Positions 17,653 to 25,639 of a stretch of 64,000 nucleotides of DNA are shown in pieces. Every line of letters begins with the position of its first letter. The stretch's first letter is position 1. Source of the DNA: Rhodospirillum centenum SW (GTDB lineage: Bacteria; Pseudomonadota; Alphaproteobacteria; Azospirillales; Azospirillaceae); NCBI RefSeq assembly GCF_000016185.1, contig NC_011420.2:4209501-4273500 (forward strand), written 5' to 3'. Under the pieces are notes generated by a model. That model searched no databases. It was not told the DNA's origin and saw only the letters and a program-made list of their open reading frames with translations. A program made the position numbers and the translations under genes.

Positions 17653-19760
17653 ATCGCGTCGGCCAGCAGCAGCAGCGACTCCATCATCGTCGGGCCGATC
17701 TCCTCCAGCGCGAAGGGGGACGGCGCTGTGGCGGACGCGCCGGCGGTCCGGCGCAGATGGTCGGCCAGGATTCTGGCGTGGGGCAGGGCGCGCCGCGCCG
17801 TCCCGCCGCGGCGTGGTAACAGCCTCTGCCATGCCATGCCGGCCAGCCTCCCGGCCGCGGACCAGCCATCGTCCACGGGATTGCCGCGGCGTGGCAGGAT
17901 GCGGAACCCCTCGGGGAAGAAGTCCAGCACCACCGCGGCGCGCTCGAACTCGATCTCGATCCGGGTGCGGGTCGCGGTCCCCGTCGCATCCAGCTCGAAG
18001 CCCAGCGTGGCCCCCGATGCGGTGGCGCACAGCCCGACGGCGGAAACGACGGCCGACCCGTCCCGGCGCAGCACCCGGTCCACGGCGCGCACCTCCGTGA
18101 CCGGGCCGGTGACCTGCAGCGCGATGTCCAGGAAATGCAGCCCCAGTTCCAGCAGCAGTACCCGGTGGGTCACCTCCCGGTGGGCCCAGCGTGCCGGTTC
18201 GTTCAGGATGCGGCCGGTGTGGAACACCACCCGCGCGCGCACGGGCGCGCCGGGATCGTGCGCCGCCAGGAAGCGCCAGAGCCGCAGCGTGTTGGGACGC
18301 AGCCGGTAGTTCTGGACGATGCTGACCGCCCGGCCGGTGTCCGCCGCCGCGGCCCGCAGCATCGCCAGCCCCGGACGGTCCAGGCTGGCCGGTTTCTCCA
18401 GCACGACGTCGCAGCCCGCCCGGAGCAGCCGGGTCCCCAGGGTCGGGTGGGTGATGCCGGGCGTGGCGACGATCGCCGTGGCGCCCTCCAGCAGGGATGC
18501 CGGAACCGCGTCCAGGTCCGCGAACGCCGTCGCGCCCGGCAGCCTTGCGGCGACCGATCCGGCCAGGGACGGGATCGGGTCCACCACGCCGACGACCCTG
18601 ACCGGCAGGGCGGCCAGGGCGGGCAGATGCATCTCCTCCACGATCCGGCCGGCGCCGATCAGAATCACCGGCCGCCGGTCCCGTCCGGCCCCCGCCAGCG
18701 GGGTCGCGGCGACGGCCAGCAGCCGCTCCGCCCGGAGGCGCGCGGCAGCGTCGGCCCCGGTGGCGGGGGCGGGATCCCGGTCGAGGGTCAGGGCCTGCCG
18801 CAGGCAGGTCTCCGCCGTTCCCGTCGGCCTGACGCCCGTCTTCCGCCAGAAGGAGGCGCTGTCGAGCATCGCCGGGTCGAAGGCGTAGAGACGGCGCACC
18901 TTGTGCGGCAGGTCCTTCCGTCGGCCGCCGAGGCGGAACAGCCCCTCCAGAACCCAGGCAGCCGCCATGACCAGGAAGGCGGGAAGGGCGATGCGGAACC
19001 GGGGCCGTCCGGTCATGCGGGCATAGGAGGCCAGGAACCGCCGTCTGGTCGGCAGGGGCGGGGACAGGATGTCGATACTGTGGAACCGGCCGGGCTCCGC
19101 GGCCTGGGCGCAGAGGGCGGTGAGTCCGGCCGAGAGATCGTCCATGGCCAGAAGCGGCACGGCCGCGGCGCCCTGCCCGGTGATGACACCGATGCCCAGC
19201 GGCAGTTCCACGGCCGTGCCCGCCAGGGCGCCGGCCATGTCGGTCCCGAAGACCAGCCCCGGACGCACCAGCACGACCTCCATGCTGCCGTGCCGGCCGG
19301 CCTGGACGGCCTCCTGCACGGCGATGTCCGCCAGGGTCTTCGATTCGGCATAGACTCCGCGCCGCTCCGGGAAGGGTTCCAGCGCCCTGCCGTCCAGCCG
19401 GGAGGGATCGGCCGCCGGGATGCCCGGATAGACGCTCAGGGAGCTGACATGGACGAACCGCGTCACCCCCGCCGCGCGGCAGGCATCGAGCAGGGCGAGC
19501 GTTCCCTCCACGGACGTCCGGTTGATCTGCGCACGGTCGCCGGAACTGCCCGTCGCCAGATGGATGACGGCATCCGTGCCGGGGGGGATGTCGGCCGCCG
19601 TCACGGCCAGGATGTCCTTCACCACCGCCCCGGCAAGGACGGGCGCAAGCTCCGGCACCGTGCGGCGGCCGAGCGCATGGACCTGATGCCCGGCATCGGC
19701 GGCCTGGCGGACGAGGCTACGGCCGATGAAGCCGCTGGCACCGGAGATCAGAAGGCGCAT
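17610..19760 (-). CDS. Fusion of SDR-type NAD(P)-dependent epimerase/dehydratase and Gfo/Idh/MocA oxidoreductase
   Basis: 716 residues with two complete NAD(P) domains in one frame. Residues 1-340 are an extended SDR: GASGFIGRS (7-15), VIHLATGSSG, VHVSSLSVYP and Y147-x3-K151 (YAESK). Residues from about 360 on are Gfo/Idh/MocA type: VILIGAGRIVEEMHLPALAA, then CDVVLEKPASL with the catalytic-lysine EKP motif, and a long beta-sheet domain (VVFHTGRILNEPARWAH, LLLELGLHFLDIALQV). It probably carries out two steps on a nucleotide- or lipid-linked sugar, for example oxidation/reduction coupled to epimerisation; substrate unknown. It follows a GT2 gene by 4 bp on the same strand, so the sugar made may be the one that enzyme uses. 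No frameshift or stop separates the halves. Confidence 0.88.
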   Translation of the reverse strand: MRLLISGASGFIGRSLVRQAADAGHQVHALGRRTVPELAPVLAGAVVKDILAVTAADIPPGTDAVIHLATGSSGDRAQINRTSVEGTLALLDACRAAGVTRFVHVSSLSVYPGIPAADPSRLDGRALEPFPERRGVYAESKTLADIAVQEAVQAGRHGSMEVVLVRPGLVFGTDMAGALAGTAVELPLGIGVITGQGAAAVPLLAMDDLSAGLTALCAQAAEPGRFHSIDILSPPLPTRRRFLASYARMTGRPRFRIALPAFLVMAAAWVLEGLFRLGGRRKDLPHKVRRLYAFDPAMLDSASFWRKTGVRPTGTAETCLRQALTLDRDPAPATGADAAARLRAERLLAVAATPLAGAGRDRRPVILIGAGRIVEEMHLPALAALPVRVVGVVDPIPSLAGSVAARLPGATAFADLDAVPASLLEGATAIVATPGITHPTLGTRLLRAGCDVVLEKPASLDRPGLAMLRAAAADTGRAVSIVQNYRLRPNTLRLWRFLAAHDPGAPVRARVVFHTGRILNEPARWAHREVTHRVLLLELGLHFLDIALQVTGPVTEVRAVDRVLRRDGSAVVSAVGLCATASGATLGFELDATGTATRTRIEIEFERAAVVLDFFPEGFRILPRRGNPVDDGWSAAGRLAGMAWQRLLPRRGGTARRALPHARILADHLRRTAGASATAPSPFALEEIGPTMMESLLLLADAIYPADGTRSKTSTV

Positions 19761-19764
19761 GGTC

Positions 19765-20796
19765 TCAGAGTCCGCGATGGTCGAGGAGGGAAGGGGACCC
19801 GGCCGGGGGCGACACCCCGTCCGACAGCCGGCGGATCAGGTCGCGCCGCTGGCGCCCGAGGCCGAGCGGATCCGCCCGCCCGCCGAGCCGGACCAGATAG
19901 CGCCAGAGCACGGGGAACAGCCCCCAGCTCCGGCGCAGCAGGGCGATCCCGCCCAGCGCCGCCGCCCAGTCGCCATGGCGGGCGGCGTGGGCGATCCAGG
20001 ACACGTACTGCACTCCCCTGTGAGAGAGCAGCAGCGAGCGCGCCGGACCGGGCCGTGCGGAACGGTCGATCAGCGTCTCCAGGACCGGCCTGTCCTCGCG
20101 GATCATCCGCAGGTCGCGGCCCAGGACAAAGGTCGCCCGGCCGGCATGGGCGCGGAGATCGACCAGGCTCTCGTCCAGGAACAGGAAGGGACGGCGGGCC
20201 ACCAGATCCAGCCACATCATGAAGTCGGCCGTCATGCTGAGCGTGTCGCGGAAGGGCAGGTCGCGCGCCAGTGCCCCGTCCACCGCGACGGTCGAGAGAT
20301 TGCCGGGCAGGCAGCCGAAATGGATGAACAGTTCGTTCGCCGCCTCGCCGTCGTAGAACCCGCTCGGCAGCCCGTCATAGTGGCGCGGCCGGTCGATGGC
20401 CCTGCCACCGTCGTCGATGGTGCAGCCCCGGAAGAAGCAGAAGGAGAACCGGCCCAGCGCAGGGCCGGCCACGGCCTCCAGCCGGGCCAGCAGGCCGGGC
20501 CGCATGATGTCGTCCTGGCAGAAGATCTGCACCAGATCGCCGTCGGTGTGGCGGATCGCGTTGTTCAGGTTCGTGAAGATGCCGGGACGGTCCGGGTTGC
20601 GCACCACCCGCACCCACGGATGGCGCGCGGCGAAGCCGGTCACGGTCTCCCATGTGGCGTCCTGGGACGGATCGTAGCTGATCACCAGCTCATCCGGCGG
20701 GCGGGTCTGGGCGGCGATGCCGTCCAGGCAGGCCCCGAGATGCCGGGCGCCCTCGTAGACCGGCATGGCAACCGAGATGCGGAGGGGATGCGGCAT
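19765..20796 (-). CDS. Glycosyltransferase family 2
   Basis: 343 residues, starting MPHPLRISVAMPVYEGARHL. GT-A motifs are ISVAMPVYEGARHLGACLDG, DELVISYDPSQDATWE, PGIFTNLNNAIRHTDGDLVQ and FCQDDIM, where the DD provides the metal-binding acidic pair. The C-terminal half (TADFMMWLDLVARRPFLFLD) is typical of family 2 enzymes acting on EPS repeat units. It forms a two-gene unit with the downstream SDR-oxidoreductase fusion (4-bp gap). Confidence 0.9.
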   Translation of the reverse strand: MPHPLRISVAMPVYEGARHLGACLDGIAAQTRPPDELVISYDPSQDATWETVTGFAARHPWVRVVRNPDRPGIFTNLNNAIRHTDGDLVQIFCQDDIMRPGLLARLEAVAGPALGRFSFCFFRGCTIDDGGRAIDRPRHYDGLPSGFYDGEAANELFIHFGCLPGNLSTVAVDGALARDLPFRDTLSMTADFMMWLDLVARRPFLFLDESLVDLRAHAGRATFVLGRDLRMIREDRPVLETLIDRSARPGPARSLLLSHRGVQYVSWIAHAARHGDWAAALGGIALLRRSWGLFPVLWRYLVRLGGRADPLGLGRQRRDLIRRLSDGVSPPAGSPSLLDHRGL

Positions 20797-21140
20797 CTGG
20801 GCGTTCCGGCGTCCGGCAGAGCGTCAGCGGCACGCCGATTGACGCGCCGGAGCAGTCTTCATACTCTTTATCTACTTCGGCAGGATGTTTTCCGCAACGT
20901 GGATATTCTGCCTGGACCGCCATCCGAAGACTGGGGCGACCCCCGGGGACCGTTTTTGCTGAACGATGCGGAGGGGAAGGAGGGTTTTCCCTGCGCCCCG
21001 CCCGGCGCAACTCTGCGCGTGCTGCCGGCCGGGCGGGTGGATATTCTATCCCCGCCCGGAACCGTCCCGTGCACGGCAGAGCCCACCCCGCCTGCCCCCA
21101 CACCGCTCCGTCCCAGTTCCCGCCCTGCCCGGACACGTCC
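20797..21140. promoter_or_regulatory. 344-bp divergent promoter region
   Basis: Lies between the GT2 gene (minus) and the GT17-like gene (plus). TTGACG (20839-20844), 17 nt, then TACTCT (20862-20867) is a fair sigma70-like promoter toward the plus-strand gene. An exact 11-bp direct repeat GTGGATATTCT occurs at 20899-20909 and 21037-21047, 138 bp apart. A short hairpin AGGG-TTTT-CCCT lies near 20985. No coding sequence is supported. Confidence 0.45.
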
Positions 21141-22100
21141 ATGCCCCGCCTCATCGACTGCTTCATCTTCTTCAATGAACTGGACGTGCTGGAGATCCGC
21201 CTGCGCGAACTGGCCGGGGTGGTCGATCGCTTCGTGCTGGTCGAGGCCACGCACAGCTTCCGGGGCCACCCCAAGGATCTGGTCTTCGCCGCCAACCGGG
21301 CGCGGTTCGCTCCCTACCTCGACAGGATCACCCATGTCGTCGTTGACGACATGCCCTGCGATCCCGACCCCTGGGTGAACGAGAGATTCCAGCGCAACGC
21401 CATCGCCCGGGGTCTTCACGGCGCAGCCCCCGACGACATCGTCGTCGTTTCCGACGTGGACGAAATCCCGCGCGCCTCCGTTATGGCGGAGCTGCGCGGC
21501 ACTCCCTTCAAGGCCGCCGGGCTGCGCATGCGCCTCTACTATGTCAGGCTCAATTATCAGAATCTGGTCGGCAGCGCGTCGCACGCGGTCTGGTCGGTGG
21601 CCCAGCCCTTCGCCCGCTTCCGGTCGGCCCAGGCGGCCCGGGACCTCCGTCCCGCCCTGGACGCGGCCGACGGCGCGCTGCCGCCGGGCCATCTCGTCCT
21701 GCCCGACGCGGGCTGGCATTTCTCCTACCTGGGGGACAAGGAGCGCATTCTGAACAAGGTGCGCAACTTCTCCCATGCGGAGATCGATACGGCCGCGCTC
21801 GAAGCCCTGGACATCGACGGGCTCATGCGGTCCGGGACGGATCTTCTCGGGCGCGGCGGGATGGTCTGGGGGGTCGTTCCCGGCGGTCATGGCCTGCCCG
21901 ACGCCGTGCTCGCCGATCCCGACCGCTATGCCGCCCTGCTGGCGCCCTGCGATCCCGCAGACCTCGACCGCACCCTCATGCGTGTGGTCGCCGGGGGGGA
22001 GGCGCTGCGGCGGGCGGAACAGGACGCGCCTGTCCTCACCATGATGCGGCGCCGGTTCAGGCGGTGGCGGAGTCTGGCCGGGCTGCCCGCTCTCGGCTGA
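21141..22100 (+). CDS. Glycosyltransferase family 17 protein
   Basis: 319 residues from ATG 21141, starting MPRLIDCFIFFNELDVLEIR. The family 17 pattern is clear: CFIFFNELDVLEIRLREL, FVLVEATHSFRGHPKDL, DPWVNERFQRNAIARGL, DIVVVSDVDEIPRASVM and GWHFSYLGDKERILNKV. The prototype GT17 enzyme is the eukaryotic beta-1,4-mannosyl-glycoprotein N-acetylglucosaminyltransferase (MGAT3). Bacterial members occur in polysaccharide clusters and their acceptors are mostly unknown. The DVDE motif would bind the metal and nucleotide-sugar. Confidence 0.88.
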   Translation: MPRLIDCFIFFNELDVLEIRLRELAGVVDRFVLVEATHSFRGHPKDLVFAANRARFAPYLDRITHVVVDDMPCDPDPWVNERFQRNAIARGLHGAAPDDIVVVSDVDEIPRASVMAELRGTPFKAAGLRMRLYYVRLNYQNLVGSASHAVWSVAQPFARFRSAQAARDLRPALDAADGALPPGHLVLPDAGWHFSYLGDKERILNKVRNFSHAEIDTAALEALDIDGLMRSGTDLLGRGGMVWGVVPGGHGLPDAVLADPDRYAALLAPCDPADLDRTLMRVVAGGEALRRAEQDAPVLTMMRRRFRRWRSLAGLPALG

Positions 22101-22113
22101 GGCGGCCGGTCCG

Positions 22114-22884
22114 TCAGATCCGGGCGGGATGCCTGCCGAAGCGCCGGGCGAGGGCCGCGGCCGCCACCCGGGGCAGGGCCGCCAGCATCAGCTTCAGCGA
22201 GAAACTGTCCAGGCTGGTGGCGCCCAGGGTGGCGTCGTTCTCCGGATGCACGAGATTCCGCGGTGCGCCCGCCGCATGACCTGCGGCCAGCAGCCTCGCA
22301 TGGACACTGTCCGGGCCGGTGTTCCTGCAGAAGAGCAGCAGGTTCTGCCGGTAGAAATACTCGACCGTGCCGTCGCTCCAGATCCGGTCTCGCAGGATGT
22401 CGAAGCACTCGAATCCATTTCTGCGGAAGTGATGATCCCAGTAGAGCGGCCACTGCTCGTTGACATGCCCGTTCCCCCCCTGGAACGGGATGGCGGCGGA
22501 GAAGAGAACCGTGTCCGACAGCAGGCAGAGGAACGAGATCAACCTTCCGGCAGCCGTCTCCGGAACATGCTCCGCCACCTCAAGGCAGACGGCCAGATCG
22601 AACCGCCGGTCCGGAACCGGCGGGTTCTGAAGATCAATGTCCCGGAAACTCTCCACGGGGATGCGAAGCTGATCCAGTGGCACCCAGGGGCCGTCCATGC
22701 CGGACACATCGGCGCCGGAGCGGCGGAATTCCGACGCCCATGTGCCCACCCCGCAGCCGATGTCCACCACACTCCGGGCCCCGACGAAGGACTGGACAAG
22801 CGGAACCACGGTCTGCGCCGATGCCAGCGAACCGCCGGACTGGGAACGGTAGAAACTGCCTGCATAGATCGGGTGCGATGGCAT
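22114..22884 (-). CDS. Class I SAM-dependent methyltransferase
   Basis: 256 residues. SVVDIGCGVGTWASEFRRSG is motif I, DVSGMDGPWVP carries the acidic residue after the second strand, and DLAVCLEVAEHVPETAAGRL is the post-motif region. PLYWDHHFRRNGFECFDILR and the YRQNLLLFCR strand complete the fold. It belongs to the group of EPS/O-antigen methyltransferases that start with YAGSFYRSQSGGSLASA. It is the second gene of a minus-strand pair with another methyltransferase (85-bp gap). Confidence 0.85.
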   Translation of the reverse strand: MPSHPIYAGSFYRSQSGGSLASAQTVVPLVQSFVGARSVVDIGCGVGTWASEFRRSGADVSGMDGPWVPLDQLRIPVESFRDIDLQNPPVPDRRFDLAVCLEVAEHVPETAAGRLISFLCLLSDTVLFSAAIPFQGGNGHVNEQWPLYWDHHFRRNGFECFDILRDRIWSDGTVEYFYRQNLLLFCRNTGPDSVHARLLAAGHAAGAPRNLVHPENDATLGATSLDSFSLKLMLAALPRVAAAALARRFGRHPARI

Positions 22885-22969
22885 CGGGGTAACTCCATCA
22901 GCCCGCAGACCGGTGCGGATGGACAGAGTGGCAGGAGCAGCCGCGGCGGGACAGCGTAAAATGAAGACC

Positions 22970-23872
22970 TCACGCGCGCTTGCGCGCTTCGACGAAGAGA
23001 AGCCCGTTCTCCCGGCAGTATCGGGCCGTTTCCGGATCAGTTCCGATCAGGTCGGCACCGCGCCGGAGCCATGCGCCGATCTCCGGCCCGTAGGTCTGGT
23101 GGACCGCGTCCACATCGATCTGGAACGGGTCGCTGAACAGCCTGGGGGCGAGGTTGATCATGAACCGGGCGCTCACCTTGGCGGCATCGCGCAGTCGGGC
23201 GGCATGCCGCCTGAGGCGGATGCGCGTGTCATAGGCGGTGACGAGTGCATCCAGAATCCGCCCCCGGCGCAGCTTCTCACGCCCCGTCCCGGGGCTGAAG
23301 CCCAGCCGTTGAGAGGATGACAGGCCTCTGCCGAGGAAATCGGGACAGAGCACGATGACAAGGCCGCCGGGCGCACAGACGCGCAGGCATTCATCCAGGA
23401 AGAGGTGCGGGAAGACGACGTGTTCCAGGACAAAGACGCTGAAGACAAGATCGAAGGCGGCGTCCGCGAAGGGCAGCCTGCGGGGAACCTTCAGGGGAAC
23501 GAACCGGGCGTCCGGGAAGCGTCGTGAATTCTCCGCCATGAGATCGGCCGGGAAGTCGCAGCCTGTGTACCCGGCCGCACTCACCCCGGGGTTGCGCAGA
23601 ATTCCGGCAAGACCGCAGCCCACCTCCAGCACCCGCCGCCCGGCCGTCAGGGAGACGATCCGGCCGAACGGGCCACGGGCTTCCGTCCAGTTCGTGAAAT
23701 CTCCGTTCTCCAGGGTGAAGTAGTCCAGATTGCCGGCGTAGAACGCCGCAAGCTGCTGTTCCAGCCGGCCCAGGGCAGGGCCGTTCACAGGGTCGGTGGC
23801 GGCGACCCAGCGGAACCGCCGGTCCGGAACGGGCAGCCCCGGGCCGGTCGTGATCCAGGTCGGGTCGCCCAT
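22970..23872 (-). CDS. Class I SAM-dependent methyltransferase
   Basis: 300 residues from ATG 23872, which has GGGGAGG at ideal distance; the frame stays open upstream but has no support there. Motif I is VLEVGCGLAGILRN, then YTGCDFPADLMAENSRRF, FSVFVLEHVVFPHLFLDE and LRVCAPGGLVIVLCPDF. The C-terminal region (about 200-300) is longer than in the simple Methyltransf_11 fold. Probably an O-methyltransferase on the EPS or on its lipid-linked precursor; substrate unknown. Confidence 0.85.
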   Translation of the reverse strand: MGDPTWITTGPGLPVPDRRFRWVAATDPVNGPALGRLEQQLAAFYAGNLDYFTLENGDFTNWTEARGPFGRIVSLTAGRRVLEVGCGLAGILRNPGVSAAGYTGCDFPADLMAENSRRFPDARFVPLKVPRRLPFADAAFDLVFSVFVLEHVVFPHLFLDECLRVCAPGGLVIVLCPDFLGRGLSSSQRLGFSPGTGREKLRRGRILDALVTAYDTRIRLRRHAARLRDAAKVSARFMINLAPRLFSDPFQIDVDAVHQTYGPEIGAWLRRGADLIGTDPETARYCRENGLLFVEARKRA

Positions 23873-24003
23873 GCCTGCCTCCCCGGTGATGCTGCCATCC
23901 GGGTGGCACGGATAAGCCAAAGTTGGTACGCTGCCAATGCGGAAGATCGGAACAGTCCGTTTCCGGCCGTTTCCCGGCCGGGCGGGCCGATGCGCCTTCT
24001 CCG

Positions 24004-24051
24004 GCCAGCACGGTAACGGGTCGGCGCGGGAACGGGCCGGCACGGTAACGG
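24004..24051. repeat. Three tandem copies of a 16-bp repeat
   Basis: Units gccagcacggtaacgg (24004), gtcggcgcgggaacgg (24020) and gccggcacggtaacgg (24036) stand directly in line and end 21 bp before the ATG of the polymerase gene. They lie in the divergent gap between a methyltransferase gene (minus) and the polymerase gene (plus), the same setting as the six-copy array at 16840. The unit sequence is different from that array. Confidence 0.8.
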
Positions 24052-24072
24052 AATCACAGGCGGACCTGGACC

Positions 24073-25599
24073 ATGACGACAGCCGTGCCGGGTCCCGTGA
24101 CCGACGCCCGGATCGCCAAGACATCGCTGCTGCTGCGGATCGCACTGACCGTTCTGGGCCTTCTGGCCCTGTTCGTCGGCGCCGGCCTGCAATCGGCGGC
24201 CATCATGGTCCTGGGTTTTCTCTGTCTGACGGCGCCCGCCCTCTTCGCCTTCGCGGAAATCGTCTGGAGTCCGCGGGAGAACTGGTCGGCCTGCCGTCTT
24301 CTCGCGGCTGCGCTCCAGTTCTTCCATTTCTTCGGCGGGGCGCTCAGCCTGTTCCTGGCTCCGGGCGAGGATACGCTGCGCGCCGTCTACTATCCGCGTT
24401 TCGACGGGGAGCAGGCCATCGTCGGCGCCCTGTATGTCGTGCTGTTCTGCGCGGCGCTGTCATTCCTTGGCCGGTACGAGCGTGCGTCCTGGGCGCCGAC
24501 CTTCGACCTGCTGGGCCGCGGGGGCGGGTCCGGGTCGCGGATCGGCGGCTTCTTCGTCGTTCTCATCGTGGCCGAGGTCTATGTCCTGTCCATCGGCGAC
24601 TGGGGTTTCCGCGGGCTGACCTCCAGCATCGAGGGGGAGGCTCCCATCCTCGCCAACGTGATCGGCGCACTGCTGCTGCCGGTCGTCGCCTGCTGCGGCT
24701 GGATTCTGGGGCAGGGTCTCCGCCGCCATTCCCTTGTCTTTATCGTGACCACACTGGTGACGCTGGCGGTCCAGATCTTCCTCTGCGCCCTCTGGGGACG
24801 GTTGAGCTTCGCAAGTGCCCTCATCATCGGCACGGTCTTCCATCTCTGGGCCCGGTATCTCGCGTGCGGTCGCCGGGTCCGTCCGGGCTGGCTGGTCGCC
24901 GCCGGCCTCGTTCTGCTGGGCACCATCACGACGGCCACCCAGCTTCAGTACATGCTCCGCATCGGCATGAACCGGGTCGCCGATGTCGGCGTCGAGGGCG
25001 GCATGCTCGACGGTCTGAGCGTGGCCTACAGCGTCGTCCAGGCGGAGCGCGAACTGGCGGCCGCCTCCAGTTTCGAGAATCTGAGCTACCGCGCCTTCAT
25101 GTTCGGCTATGCGGCGGATGTCGTTCACCAGTATCCGGCGTCGGACATGCTGGGGGGGCTGCATCTTGCGATGTCGGCGATCGTCACCGTTCCGCGCTTC
25201 GTCATTCCGGGCAAGGCCGAACTGGTGCGGACCGTCCCCTTCACCGAGGACATCGTGAACGAGGTGATCGGCCGGCCGCCGTCGGACGAGGCGTTCAGTC
25301 CTGTGATCGGCTCCTTCGCGGATTTCTGGTTCGCCGGGCTGATCGTGTACCCTGTCGTGATATTTCTGATCATCCGCGTCTGCGCCCATGTCATGGGCTG
25401 GTTCCAGGACTCCTATGTCGCGGTGATGGGGCTGGGGCTGATGTTCCAGTTCTTCCTCGCGGCAGAGGGCACCATGACGCTGTACTTCTCAGCCCTGCGC
25501 TACGCTCTGGTCTTCCTGCTCCTCGATCTGGTCTTCCGCCTGTTCCGGTCCTTCAGCGCGCGGCCCGCCCTGTCGGCCGGCCGGCCCGCGCTGCGCTGA
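24073..25599 (+). CDS. Integral membrane protein, candidate Wzy-like EPS polymerase
   Basis: 508 residues, with about eleven or twelve hydrophobic helices spread over the whole length (for example LLLRIALTVLGLLALFVGAG, ALLLPVVACCGWILG, GLIVYPVVIFLIIRVC). A large soluble loop at about 310-410 contains RAFMFGYAADVVHQYPASD and VIPGKAELVRTV. Size and layout fit oligosaccharide repeat-unit polymerases, which have little sequence conservation. It lies directly before the flippase candidate, and every other Wzx/Wzy-pathway component is present nearby. I cannot exclude a different membrane enzyme. The tandem 16-bp repeat lies just upstream. Confidence 0.7.
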   Translation: MTTAVPGPVTDARIAKTSLLLRIALTVLGLLALFVGAGLQSAAIMVLGFLCLTAPALFAFAEIVWSPRENWSACRLLAAALQFFHFFGGALSLFLAPGEDTLRAVYYPRFDGEQAIVGALYVVLFCAALSFLGRYERASWAPTFDLLGRGGGSGSRIGGFFVVLIVAEVYVLSIGDWGFRGLTSSIEGEAPILANVIGALLLPVVACCGWILGQGLRRHSLVFIVTTLVTLAVQIFLCALWGRLSFASALIIGTVFHLWARYLACGRRVRPGWLVAAGLVLLGTITTATQLQYMLRIGMNRVADVGVEGGMLDGLSVAYSVVQAERELAAASSFENLSYRAFMFGYAADVVHQYPASDMLGGLHLAMSAIVTVPRFVIPGKAELVRTVPFTEDIVNEVIGRPPSDEAFSPVIGSFADFWFAGLIVYPVVIFLIIRVCAHVMGWFQDSYVAVMGLGLMFQFFLAAEGTMTLYFSALRYALVFLLLDLVFRLFRSFSARPALSAGRPALR

Positions 25600-25639
25600 T
25601 CCGGGCGGACCCGCATTGGACGGCGGTGACGATCGGTCG

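Noticed and set aside
23889-24145. N-terminal extension of the methyltransferase gene at 22970
   Set aside because: Upstream frame is Arg/Ser/Pro-rich without homology and a good Shine-Dalgarno precedes ATG 23872.
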